Counted from the first letter of the stretch, positions 45,420-60,452 are shown. The stretch: DNA of 64,000 bases from Nymphaea colorata (GCF_008831285.2 NC_045142.1:25805876-25869875), one strand, 5' to 3'. Numbers and translations are program-made. Notes: a model not told the origin generated them from the sequence alone.

Positions 45420-48400
45420 TTAACATTCAAGAAATCCATGATCCAGATTTTCTGACTTCTGCCAGCTACAACCAGTTGACCAGCCAAGGACGCCTTGAAT
45501 CAAGTCAATGCTTGAGCAGGCACTTACCTGAAAAGATGCGCAAGCAAAACAGCTTGTCAAGAATTCAGAATTGAAGCGGCACCGAGTTAATCTGTCAATT
45601 AGCTCAGTTAACTCAGGTAGTCGCATGGTAACAAAAGAAGATGGACTTGTGAAAGTTGGACTCTGTTCTTGGAATAGGTTCTCCATGCGAAATCCAACAA
45701 TACTCAAGCCTGCTAAGCAAGGAAACTATGGTACGGTTTTCTAAGAAATAAGTATGTGCGATAAGAAGATATGAGAAATTGAAAAATAAGACTATCCATG
45801 GGTACCAGATTGGTAAGATCTCCTTCAATGTGAAATAGCATGACTCCGACGCCTTTTATCTTGTCAACCTCTGCCTGGTCATCAAAGGCATGTCAAAATG
45901 GTAGGTAGGTAAAAAGTTGAGATAACTGTATTAACCAAAGTAGATCCTTACCACACAAGAACAGATCATTATTCCAGCAGCCGTTAAAGCAGCAGTTACT
46001 TCCGCCATCATCCCTGTCCCCACAACAATATCCAGATGCTGGAATCAGTCAGCAACAGAACAGCTTAAACTGATTACAGATTATTTATTTTAGCCTTTTT
46101 AGGCAAGAAGTCATATAGAAACATGGCAACCTTAAACCAGCTCATTCCACCATACATTTACAACCCAAGATGACTTTTGCAAACCAATAACACAATTAAC
46201 CAAAAGCTGAAAAGTCAATAACTGCCGCAACCTCAAGAACAGAAGCCAATTAAAAGAAACAGAGAAAAACAGAAGTGTATAAGCTATGTCCCATGAGTGT
46301 GGGGGTGCGGACACAGGTGTAGAGCAGTTTCAAAAAACTTGGATGAGGGGACAAGGCTATACACACACATAATCCATAAAATATATGGACCATGAAAGGT
46401 ATGGATCCCATGAACTACTGTTCATCGTCCATCACATGAGATCTGATGGGGAAAAAGCATGGACAGTTCAGGGATGCTACAAATTTGAATGTCTATACCC
46501 ATTTTCACCTCCCATTCTTTAGATCTCATCTGTCAAATCTCACGCAATGCTATCCTATGACCCTATATATGTGTGTGTAAAAGATTTTTTATTTATTATT
46601 CATACTCATGAACTACAGAGAGTCTAAGTATGCAAAAAAAAAAAAAAAAAACTATTTAATGTCTTGCATGGACTGCACCCATGTCCAGCTGCATGGCACC
46701 CTTCCAGGTGAGTCTGTGTGTGGCATAGTGTATAATTCATCTGCAAGACGGCGTACATAATTCATCTGCACTGTGACAAGATCTAAAACCAATTGGCTTG
46801 CAACAAATTTAGTTCCATAAGGGAAATTGACAGAGCAAGAACAAGAATGTCTAGATGGAGGATCACCTCCTTGATTGACTGAAACAACACAGAGCCATTG
46901 GATGGACTGTCCTTCAAGATTGTGCCAGAATGCTACTTTCCCAGACCGCCAGGTTTCTAGGCCAGATAGTACTTCCTTATACAAAGGAACATGTTTCTGA
47001 GGCAACACAGAAAGACCACTTTCTTGAGACAAAAAATCTCCATTGATCTTCAAGCTCATCTTCTGCAAGTTCTTGTTATGTTTCCCATTCACTTTTGGGG
47101 TGCCCAGCTTTCCTTGAACATGATGAATATTTTCATGACTGTTTCTTGTTGACAATCCTGAAACATTCATCAGTATTTTCCTCCACATTGATTTCTCCTC
47201 TCTAGAAAGATCTGGAATAACATTGATTGGTTCAACACTGCACTTGTTATCTGCAACAAAGTTGTTGACCGCCTCTGCTGTTATTTCAGCAGCTGAAAGT
47301 GCAGCTTGCTCTCTCAGGAACTGAACATAATAGAAATTAATCAGTTGATAAAGTAAATTTCAAATAATTGAAAAAGAGATGATCAAGAAAAACTTGCCTT
47401 CATGATCTTATGTCTAGCACTGCGGGTCTTTGCATGTTGCAACCATTGCTGATGGCGCTGGAATGCAGTTTTGCTTGATAAAGCCTAAACCACATAACCA
47501 TGCAATCACCCACCAACATGAGCGTTAACTGAAAATGCAGTATATCTTCATAACAAAAAAAAATTGCTTGACAGGATACACAATGTACAGAAGGTTATTT
47601 GTGTCAAATAAAAGTAGCTGCAACAATGGTGCCTTCCCTTTCCACTAAGAAGAAGGATGTATGAAAGTTTTTGTCATTCCAGCATTTATGTCAAGAGGTG
47701 AAAGTTGAAATTGATTGGAAGATCAAATAATTAATGTTATTGAGTGGATCAAGCAACCTAATGCACCAAATTGTTCATTTATTCCTTCCCACATTAAACA
47801 AAAAGAATCAAAAAACAATTTTCTTTTTGGATCAATAAATTCTCTCCTCATTTTTTAGAAATCACTAAATGACAAGCGGCAAACTATTTAGCTGGACAGC
47901 TAAATGTGGTACTAACGTTGTATGTGATAATCTCCACAACTTCAGCATTGACAAGCACATGTGTAGGAGACACAAGATTCCCATTAACCTGCAAATAAGC
48001 AGCTGGGTTAGATGATTCCTTAGATTTAGTATCTTTTTAAAACCATAGGAGAAGCGAAGAACTAATATGTAACCTTTGCAGCCACCATTTTGTTGCCAAT
48101 TTCTGTATGTATCTGATAAGCATAGTCAACAACTGTAGCTCCTTTAGGCAAGTTCTTAATCTGCACCATAAGATGCAAAGAACATGTATTTGTAATGATG
48201 ACAAACATGGCACAAATGTGATCCTAATAATGGTGACACAATAAGCTCCCTTACCTCACCCTTTGGTGTGAAAACAAATACACGGCTCCCTAAAAGGTCT
48301 CGGGTTACAGTATCCACAAATTCCCTGGAACTCATATTCCCAACAAATTCTTCTTGCCATTCTCGAATCGCATTAAGCCAGCCAATCTACAATTTTTGAA

Positions 48401-50362
48401 CAGTTCCATGCAAATATTTAAGAATCGATCTATTCACATACATTTTAAAGGCAAATCAGAACATCCAACTGACTCATATTATTATTACCCTGAGTGCAAT
48501 ATCTGCATTGTTCAGGCAAGCAGCTTTTGTTCTCATGTTCCTACCAGAAATGTTATTATGCCTGCTTGTGCTAATTCCTTGTTCTTTCCCACTGTAATGA
48601 GCAGCAATACCTCTTTCAGCTATCAGATCCATGTCCGCAGTTCGTATCTGCCAAGAGTGAAAAATGTTAACTAATAATTTAAAGTGCAGATAAGTGTTTG
48701 TGGAACTGTACAAGTATGACTAAGCTACCGAACTGAGGCTCATCAAGTCCATGAGCACAAGGATGGTAAGGAAATGACAAGTTGAAACCCGCGGGGAAAC
48801 AGATCAAGTCCATAAAGATCACCTGAACTTCCAATCTAAACATGCTCTCATAAAGAAATGGTATCACTGCAGTATGCAGGCTTTGGTAGCCATTAGGTTT
48901 TGGTGTAGCTATGTAATCCTTCATCTGTTGTCAATTGAAAGAAGAAATACTTTTATTTGCACCAAAAATAATAATATATATAAAAAATCAGCAAGGGAAT
49001 ACATAGATGCTCACAGCTCGAGGGATAGGAGTCCAGATGCCATGAACAAGACCAAGAACATGATAGCAAATCTGAAACAAACAGGGAAAGAACAAGCAAG
49101 TCAATAAAAGTAAAACTTCAGTTTAACAGCCGAACATCCAAACAACCCACCTGCTGAGCAGCACATAAAGGTCCTACTCCAATGCATGGCTTTGGGCTGA
49201 CAACAATGCGAAGCTGGTAAAACAAGCACTATGGTAATTAACTTAAAGAGCAAGTTGATCCATACCAAGTTATCTGGAGGCATAACTCTATAAGTATCAA
49301 CCAAAATATGCTTTGCTTTCAAAATTTGGTAAACGAACCTGTGCAATTTGATTGACCTCATGAATTGACCCCTTTGACTTCAGAATAGCCTTATATATGC
49401 TGCAGTAGGAAAAGATTACCATCAGTCATAGAAAAAGATGCCACCTGAGAGCTAACAGATTTGACAAACGTAACAGATAACACATGTTGCATGAAGGTGC
49501 CCATGCATGTTGATGCTTCCCTTGTTCATGTGAATGCATATACATACATGCATTTGGGAAAACACATACAGGATATGCAAAGATGAACTTACAGATGGAT
49601 TGCCATGCCCAAGTTGACCCCATACAGGTTAAGGTACAGCTGTCAGTGTTTTTTACGTTATACACTAAGTAAACTATATAAAAATACACACACACAGAGT
49701 TGCTGCCACCACACCAACATCTTCTTTCATGTGACATAGCATAAAGGTGGATGTTGATTAGCTTAGTTCAGAAGAATCTTAACAATTGAAGCTTTTAAAA
49801 ATGCATATAGTTGCTTTTCTCGAGTGTGCATTCCTTCCCAGTTTCTATTCGTTCTAAAGAAATTGTCTTGATAAAAAAAACCTCTGGTGCATATACATGC
49901 ATTGTTCCCAGGTTGTAAAATATGGATTCTTTCTATGTTACGTACGTTCATTCATTTGCCTGTGGATACAAAAACACAAGCGTTGAACTATGATCTTAGT
50001 GCCTACTGCTTTTGCTTATGCTTTTGCCTATGCTTATGCTTATGCTTCTGCTTCTCAGAATGTGAAAGCCAAATGACATTTTAACCACTACGCCTATGAA
50101 TCTTATTTAGAGATGCCAAGGACAACAAAAGCATCTTTGCTCTCAGAGCTATGAGTTGCATTTTGCTCTACAGCCATGGGCTCATGAAGCACCCTTGTCA
50201 TGTACACCCTGCAAATTAGGTGTCAGTCCCTTGCTAATATGGGTGGACACAGATGCGGATATTGGAAACTGCAAAACATATGTTGATTTTTTTTATTACT
50301 TTATACGTTATGCATATCAATAATAACTGTATGGCTTGTTTTGCATAAAATCTTATTGTTGT

Positions 50363-50417
<55 letters not shown>

Positions 50418-53400
50418 TATAACCCCCATGTGATGTAGCCATGAAGTTATTGGGAGTATTATTGGAGAGCTCAAGCAACACACAGTCATAGTCAAGCAAC
50501 AGTCTAATGGTAAGGGTCAAATACTAGTAGTAAAATACTAAAATGCCATGAGATCAAGTAGAATTATTTTGACTATGAAACAATGAGGTAATAGAGAGCC
50601 TGGAAAGGAAATTGGGGACAACAAGAAATTCAGCTATCAATCATGAAACATCTTCATCTAAAGCAATCTACAAAGTTGACCATCATACTTAAGCGACATA
50701 CGAGGTTCTGGAAAACTTGGAAGTTGGAACATTGGGAAATATAGAAATTTCTCAAAGTGCTATTACATAGAGCAGTTAAACTAACTTTGCGATCGTAGTA
50801 TCTGAATGATCAAGTTTGAAAATTGAAACACATCAACAAGGTCCTTTCAACTTATATTTAATATTTCTAGCATGAAGTATCAGATAAACTTTTCCATAAA
50901 GACATATGAGTGAATCATGCAAACTAATTGGGATAGCAAGGAGTCAGAAGTTTGTGTATGCCTGTATGGTCTTTGGTAGAAACATCCAGCAATTTTACTT
51001 GGAATTCTAACATGAAATGTCAGATAAACTTTTCCACAAAGATATATGAGTGATTCATGCAAACTAATTGGGATTCCAAGGAGTCAAGAGTTTGCGTATG
51101 GTCTTTGATAGAAACATCCAGCAATTTTACTAGATAGTATTCCAGAATCTATGATTTTCTCACATGAATTGACTTTTGAATCCTAGCAGAAGCTCAAGAG
51201 ATACAAAACAAGAATCCTGCATCTTGTGCATAAAGGTGGATTTAGTTTGACTTGACAGAAAACTAATTATCAATTGCATTGCATAGTACAATTATCATAT
51301 TTGGCTATCGAATCAAAGAGGTCCTGATCAGCATCACATCAGGTCTTGATTAGGGTATTGACTTGCGGAGATAAGAAGTCAAAAGGGAGCAAAAAAAAAG
51401 TACTTACCTATATGGGTCCTTACAAACTGAATGAACATCCACGCTAACAGTCATAAGTTCCAGGAATTGGTCCTTCTCAATATTTTGGACTAGGATCCTC
51501 TTGGCCTGAAATCAGACAAAATAGTTAAGAACATCAGATGAAGAACCAATGTCATGCATTATCTAGACGACCCCAACAATTCAATTTGTTGGGACCCCCT
51601 CAGGACACATTTGATTGTCCTCATCGCCAGAAACATTAATTAATATGGATACCTCATCAAGTTCCTTGCTATGCTCTTTACAAAGCTCACTAATCCTTCT
51701 CTGTATCTCAGCATACTCATGAGCATTTGTGTACATAAATGACAAATTTTCTAGCTCTGACTGCCATAGAAAATCACCATATCGCATCAGCATAAGGAAA
51801 CGAAAATATGGAAGAAGGATAACTATAATTCACAAAATCCAGGAAAACCATCTATCTGCAAAGTTCCTCAAATGTTTAAAAGAAAACACACCAAAGGACC
51901 ATAAATAGCCAAATTGCCAACAGGAAGTTTTCCCAAAATAAAATCTAAAGTCCAACTTGCTGACTACGTAATCAATCCCAATCCCAATGACTTCTTTAAG
52001 TTCCAAAATCCTGCCAATTTTTTGATGCCAACAAAAAAATGGAAAGGATTGGGATTGATTACATAGTCAGCAAGTAATCTTCTTTTTAAAAAAAGAAATA
52101 ACAGACTCAGGCACTAATTCTAGGGGAAGCCCCTTTCCAAGTTAATCAGAAATGAAGATTACAAGTGAAAGAGCTCTGGACATACCTTAATTCGATACAT
52201 CCCAAGCAGTTTTGCTAGGGGAGCAAAGACTTGCAATGTCTCTAATGCAATACTTGACTGTATATTGAAAGCAAGAAATGAGGAAAAAGACAAATCATTG
52301 TGCTAAAAATGGAAATTTGATCATTACCTGCTTATGTTGAGGCATGTGGGAGAGTGTGCGCATGTTATGCAATCTGTCAGCCAACTTGACAATAATAACA
52401 CGAACCTATACAGATACAAGTCAGAGAGTCAACATTATGTTCCATGTAGATTAAATTGCGAGAGTCTGTAGGAAATACCTCTTCTGTCATTGCCAGAAAC
52501 ATCTGCCGAAGATCATCAGCTTTTACATCTTGTGCTGAGGTTGTTGCATTATTATATTGCAGCTTCCCCAGCTTAGACACCTGCAATAAGAAGCATTTGA
52601 AATTTAATGATACCAGACAAATTTTTAGTATTAACTCAATAATCAGTAATCACAAAAGTGCAAGCATCTCAAACCTTAGTTTCTCCCTCAACAATGTGAC
52701 GGACAGTAGCACCAAATTCTTCTTCAATTCTTTCAAAAGTAACAACTTTTGTGTCCTCAACAGTATCATGAAGCAATCCAGCAGCAATTGATTCCCAGTC
52801 CAAATCCTGGTGATCAAGTGTATTGTGGATAAAAAAAAACAAATACAAAGCGGCAGTCAAATGGGCGTCAATCAAAAGCAATAGCCTCCAACAATAACTG
52901 CTCTATCAGGATATGTGGACTTTCATCACATTCAAATACTAACCAATTCCCCAAGAATCCTAGCCACTTCAACCGGATGAATGATGAAGGGTTCACCACT
53001 TCTCCTTTTCTGTCCATCATGAGCTTCAAATGCCAGCTGCACTGACCAGCAAAAGCAAGTTTATATGACATTTTAACTGTTATTAGGTTCCTATTTGTAA
53101 GAGATGACATATGCCTCTTATGATAGAAAAAATCATATGACATTTTCCAATTCAAAGATTCAAATTACCATATACCTTCAAGGCATTCTTGACTAAATGC
53201 AACTCATTTGGTGGAAGATATGAAATGGACTGCTTCAAATCCTGAGACCAACAGAAATATAAGAAACACTGATATGAAAGAATGTAAATTTATTATATAT
53301 CTTCTTTCATATGTACATAATTGAAGATATCAATAGGTGACTAATATTCATTTTTCCTCTTTTTTCTAGAAATATAGAAGTCTTCGCACTGACTGCGTCA

Positions 53401-56400
53401 GCTATTTATAAAGAAATCACATAGTGGAATAAGAGGAATAGGGTGTTAGTGGAACCTAGGATCACATCAGATAGGATAAACTTCTGGAACAAGCATCCCC
53501 CAGGAATGGATGCTTAACAGCTACAGATTTTACCAAACTTGCAAATGCAAGTCGTGTCTGTTGGACCTGAAGTTAGGTACATGAGGTGACATGACATAAA
53601 AATTCGTCAATTTAGTTTTTGAATATTAACAAATTGCAAAATTTGAAAATAAGAAAAAAAAAGAAGTAGAAAAGTTTCTCCCTATGAGAAAACATGAATT
53701 GCATGAGCATATGAAAATAACAAGTATTTGCTACCTACAACGTGAATAATTTCATTAGAAACAATAAAAATTGACTATTTAAATTATTTCCAATACTTAA
53801 ATGGATGTCAAAATGACTTCCTCCTTGGAGTGTTGAAACATCTTAATGGTCATAAAACATGAAATTGTTTATTTTGGAGATGGAAACATGTACGTTTTCA
53901 TTAGAAACAATAAACAACTATTTAGATTATTTCCAATACTTAAATGGATGCCAAAATGACTTCCTCCTAAATTATTTCCAATACTTAAATGGATGCCAAA
54001 ATGACTTCCTCCTTAAGAGTGTTGAAACAACTTAATGGTCACAAAGCATGAAACTGTTTATTTTGGAGAGGAAAGCTCTTACGCGAAAAACCATAAAAAA
54101 TCTATATTTATTGCATAGAACCAGACCCAAATTTTATTATTTTCCTTTAAGAATACAAGAATGCCTTTCATGATGAACTTAGTTTTCAGCCTTAAAAAAT
54201 TGATATAGTTTTAAAGTCCAAACGAAACCTGCACCTTTCTATGTTTTCAAGCTGTAAAGTAAATTACACTTTGCACCATACTCTAACATATGATATGGTA
54301 TCATTTCTCTTCATAGTTACATTATGCAATGTAATGTACTGTGTGACACATCACGTTACATAAAACACAATTATGAAATAAGCATATGTTTAACAAAAGA
54401 TTCAAATGTGAACAACTTTCTATATAACGCAGTACACTTTGATTAGTATGTGATAGGTAAATTGCTTGTGATAAACATTCTTAAAAGGAGGGAAAATATA
54501 CATCTTCCAGCAGAGCACAAAGTTTTGGAACACATCATACCTCCCATAGAATCTCTGGAGATATTGCATCTGAACCATCTGATGAAGAAGATGATGTTGA
54601 ATAGAGCCTCCATCCATTACAAGCACCAGAAATTCCACATGATTTATGAAATCCTCCTAAGACAGCAGAATCAACTGATTCAAGGAAGCCCAGGCCTTGA
54701 ATGCAAGCGATTTCACAATTCCATGGAGTCTACAATAACACGATTTTGACCATTAAAACTACATATATTTGTATACACTAAGAGCGATAATAATCTTAAG
54801 TTTTGATACGAGCAGTTTAAGCTTTAATCGATTAGAGAAGAATTTGGCATTACATGTCTAAACTTAGTTTAATGAATTAAACATGAAAATAGATTATACA
54901 TACCTAACCAAAATGTATTTTCAAATATATGACATTTTTCTGTGACCAAGCATTTGGCTACCATGAAGTATTCATTAGGCAAGGAATGCCAAAGAAGACA
55001 AATACACAAGAGTAAATATCCATGCATACATGTGTGAGCAACTAACCATGTATAAGAAAGAGAGAGAGAGAGAATCTATAACGTGATTCCGACACAAGAG
55101 AACACAAATCAGGTGCATGTCTCTTCTCTTCATACTGATCTGATATGATTAAGTTGTCTCTCGGTCATATTTCACTTAATATGAAATTAACTTTTTTGAC
55201 CATGTAATTACCATGACCAGTACACATGGAAAAAGAACAACTTAGGTGACGGCTACTTGTATGTCATAGTGCTAGAATTTCCAGCTAAATCTACACATGA
55301 AAACTGCATTGAGAAGATCGGTATGTTGTTGTCCATACACAATTATGGTACTTTGCTTTCTAAATACGGACTATTGTAAACTTACATGCAGCATATTCCA
55401 TGTGTTTTGCAACATAGGCCCCATCACCAAAACAATGGTAGTCGGGACAGAAAGAGGACACCATTTATGTCTGTTTCTCATTTGTTGGAGCAAAGGCAAG
55501 CATGGATATAGGGAGCTTCAGTTACAAGTCAGTTAAAAAAATGATAGCTAAGACCAATGCATGGAAATGTAGGAAAGAGGTGGATTGATTAAATTAACAT
55601 ACCTCAAAACATGACTTCAGTAGTCATCTATTTAATATCCCCTGAAACAGGAGCTGTTGTTTTAATGTCTATACAAGATATGAATGACATGATCAACGTT
55701 TTTTTTCCAATTGCATGTCAGAAGGAATCGGTGCTGGAACGAGTGATCCATTTGCGATTGTGAGGGACCTACTGAATAACCACCTCAAAAGATTGATGCA
55801 GACACAAATTTTTCATTAATGCCTTCAAAGTCTAATTGAAACATAAGGACAAATTAGATATAGAAAATTATGGATAAAATGAAGATCTATCAGGAACTAC
55901 GATTTTTGATGTGGTCGAATTTTTCCAAGCGCGTGAAATGTTTGACAAAAAGAAATTAATGTTCTTTGACAGAAACCATGTACATATATTTGATAAAATC
56001 ATAAATGCTATTCATCATCATCTAGCAGTTTTCATGTTAACCAAGACCATATCGTGTACAATTTTTTGGAAATTTGCATCCAAGAAAGAAAAACGGCTTA
56101 GCTGATGATGTGGTATTGAAATTTTTAACTGAACGGTGATGCCCAACATCCCCACCCATGCCAACCAGCACTTGGAAAGGGTCTGCTTCATCCCTGTCCG
56201 TAACTAGTTTAGTTGGATATGCATCAGTAACTCTTCTGATCTTCCTTGATCCAGATACTTATCTTGAAATTGGCTTACAGATAAAAAGAAATGAGAAAAG
56301 CCTAGAATCGAGACTTAAGAGGAGACCGATGAAAATATTTGCAGCTCATCAACAAGGTTGCTGTTACTCAACGCTAGAAAATTGCCAAGCTTTTGCTGCA

Positions 56401-57187
56401 ACTATATCCGCTATTCATCCAGTAATCCTTTACTTCGCGGAGCTTACCAAGGCTCCATCTAATTGATTGTTTGGCATGGAAATATCTCAGCCGAAAATCT
56501 GAAGACTAATGATACTTGTTCTTGACTTACTCTCTAATACCACACTCATCAAATGCTCGAGGTTCAAACTTTACACAAAAAGAGAAAAAGAAGGAATAAC
56601 AGATGACTATCCTTAGGAAAACATCGCTATTTCTCACATAAGAAAGAATAAATTTCTCCCAGACTGCGATAAACTTCAGATAACAAGTACACACAAAAGG
56701 GAGCCCAGAATTACATCAATTCTAAAGTAGAGATGACGGTCACCAATACAGAAGCAAGCGCCATGCAATCCATGGCCATTAATAATGTAATATACATGCG
56801 GTGACGAGTAATTTAGTAAAGATCACAAAATTGAAGCAACCAAATACCGTAATTAGAGAATCGAGCTTACATATCTTCCATGGCGCTTGGAGTTCCTGGT
56901 CTCCGCCCTGCAGCTTTGAAATGTCGAAGAATGAGGCTGGGTGGTACTTGCAAGAAAGCCGCTCAGGACGCGGGGCGCCTTCCATGCACATGACAGGGCG
57001 CTGCACTCCCACCTGCCACTCACGTCTTGATTGACAAGCTTGCAACGATTCATACACTCCATAAGAACTGCATTGTATTCCCCGAAAAGGAGACATCAGG
57101 CGAGAAATAAAGAAACAAATGTCAAGCAAACAAATAGAAGAATGAATTCCGTCAAAGCTTACCGGAAATAGACGTTGCAGAAACCAT
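45420..57187 (-). CDS. RSH1: RSH1, plastid RelA/SpoT homologue ((p)ppGpp hydrolase type)
   Basis: Controls the alarmone (p)ppGpp in plastids. 24 in-phase exons give 890 residues (Arabidopsis RSH1 is of similar length): 57187-57163, 57067-56871, 54729-54541, 53241-53176, 53036-52944, 52806-52675, 52580-52479, 52405-52328, 52257-52186, 51760-51653, 51505-51408, 49399-49339, 49213-49151, 49071-49015, 48924-48823, 48647-48489, 48386-48255, 48160-48074, 47988-47917, 47484-47398, 47320-46867, 46013-45952, 45874-45806, 45527-45420. The N-terminus ([20 protein letters not shown]) matches RSH1. The HD domain is at about 150-310 ([32 protein letters not shown]). The RelA/SpoT domain is at about 380-510 ([15 protein letters not shown]). 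TGS is at about 566-630 (VFVFTPKGE) and a C-terminal ACT domain ends [11 protein letters not shown]. All introns are GT-AG except intron 20 (GC-AG). Confidence 0.97.
46284..46728. mobile_element. hAT-like non-autonomous transposon 4, in RSH1 intron 21
   Basis: CTATGTCCCATGAGTGTGGG at the left and, inverted, CTATGCCACACACAGACTC at the right match the family in the 13-17 kb region. Flanks TGTATAAG (46276-46283) and TGTATAAT (46729-46736) agree at seven of eight bases. TTTCAAAAAACTTGG near the left end is shared with transposon 3. The element lies wholly inside the intron, about 140 bp from the exon-21 donor. Confidence 0.8.
50365..50414. repeat. (TA)n microsatellite in RSH1 intron 11
   Basis: About 25 TA units. 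Confidence 0.95.
50865..51131. repeat. 140-bp tandem duplication in RSH1 intron 11
   Basis: TTCTAGCATGAAGTATCAGA from 50865 recurs from 51005 (TTCTAACATGAAATGTCAGA). Both copies run to AAACATCCAGCAATTTTACT with a few substitutions and an approximately 8-bp gap. Confidence 0.92.
53745..54075. repeat. Nested direct repeats in RSH1 intron 3
   Basis: ATTATTTCCAATACTTAAAT followed by GGATGCCAAAATGACTTCCT occurs three times (about 53778, 53926 and 53970). The outer copies also share TTCATTAGAAACAATAAA and GTTTATTTTGGAGA. A larger unit of about 150 bp was duplicated, and a 44-bp part of it duplicated again. Confidence 0.9.
54780..56850. other. Long RSH1 intron 2
   Basis: The intron between exons 2 and 3 runs 54730-56870. 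Short ORFs on both strands, such as 56158-56466, show no recognised domain. A (GA)n run lies near 55060-55072. No nested gene was recognised. Confidence 0.5.
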
Positions 57188-57445
57188 CCCTAAGCGAAGA
57201 AATCGTAGAAGGATGCAAACGAATGCATGACTGGAAAAAGAGACGGTAAACAGAGAAGTTGGTATCTCTTCCCTCGTTTCTTCCGGTAATCGGAATTCGG
57301 AAGTTTGAAGAATCAAGAATAGATGGGCGCTCCTCTTTCTGGTTGAAGAAGGGCAGAGAAAGCAAAGGAGAAAGAATGAAGCGAAGGCAGACAGGATAAC
57401 AAGCGAGAGAGAGAGAGCAGGCCGGCGTTCAGCCAAGGCCACACA
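57188..57445 (-). promoter_or_regulatory. RSH1 leader region
   Basis: Upstream of the RSH1 ATG the minus strand is C/T-rich (CTCTCTCTCTCGCTTG), as in many plant leaders. The frame is open upstream but contains no ATG, so the start at 57187 (MVSATSIS) is preferred. It also agrees with the known RSH1 N-terminus. Confidence 0.6.
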
Positions 57446-59190
<1,745 letters not shown>

Positions 59191-60452
59191 TTATAGAATG
59201 TAAGTTGAATGATGTGAAAAAAAAGGGATCAATTTGTTGGTAATTTTTGCATGTTGTTAAATAAAAGCAGTGAAATTTTTCTTGGGTACACCTCGAGCAT
59301 AAGAGAAATTTTTCAAGGAAAGAAAATTTCACCCTATTTGCGTTCTTACTTATTTTTTGTCATTTTTTATTTTCTTTCTTTATGAGGGTATGAACTGTTC
59401 TAGATTTCGTGTTTGAATTCGTAGGGACACGACGAAGGCACTGCCAGGATCCAGATGTCTATTGAACTCTTTGGGAAAAAACATAAATGAGTTTGAACCC
59501 AATTGCCAACTATGTTTCATTTCTTTTCACTGACTGATTATAGTTGGGTTTTTACTATGTACTGTCTTATTTGTTAATTGGCATTATTGGAAAAGGGTTT
59601 GGTTGGCACTTTAATATTGCACTCACTGTTTTGGAGACACTTGCATGTGAAACTTTATAGGCCATCTGCATTTTGATGGTGAAAATAGTATAGCCATTTG
59701 TGCAGAATATTATTTCCATTAGGGGAATGGGGATATATATGAGAACATGTTTGGGGTGGAATCATATACATTTGATTATGTTGTTCCAAAATCCTTACAA
59801 TATAAGTAAAAAAGTGTTAGGAATCATGGAAAAACCCTGCTTCTTAGGTTGCCCCATTCAATGAGATAAAAAGCAATCAGTCTTTCCATCAAGTCATCGT
59901 TAAAGTTGCCTATGCTCCTAAAGTTTATGGTTATCATGTAAAAATAACAATTTACCTATGATACTAGCTAGAGCTTCACCCTTCTGTCTAGTAGGATCGA
60001 TTTTAAAATCCTTCAAGTTGAATAGAAATGAGAATTCGATGTTTGAGCTTAAATTGTTTGATGACATTAATATGTAAATTCTTGCCTTTGACATCAGCGG
60101 GTTTAATCATATGTTAAAAAAACAGTATTTACCGATGCCAATGGATCATATCTCAAGCAGATCTGCTTCATAAAAGTTGGGTATATATATATTTAAAGAA
60201 CATCCCATTAAGAAATTTAAATGGATTTGGAGTTAAGAAATGACGTCCAACCTGATTCAGAATCAATTCAAAATAAATATTGGATCGGGTTCAGGTTGTG
60301 AATTTTAAATCAGATTCAGATACTTCATAAATCTTTTCATTCATATTTGAATTCAAATATGTGAACATCCTAAAAATTAGATATTGTAAAGGGTACATGG
60401 ACAAACCCAACAATGGAAATGCTTAAAATGAGTGTTGAGATCACGTGATTTA
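59191..60452. other. Intergenic, no gene recognised
   Basis: AT-rich. Words such as GGATCGGGTTCAGG and TCAGATTCAGATAC at about 60240-60370 resemble the dispersed repeat at 9016-9388, but no ends could be placed. Confidence 0.45.

Noticed and set aside
57188-57442. N-terminal extension of RSH1 in the open upstream frame
   Set aside because: The frame is open but has no ATG (its first codon is GTG), and the known RSH1 N-terminus agrees with the start at 57187.
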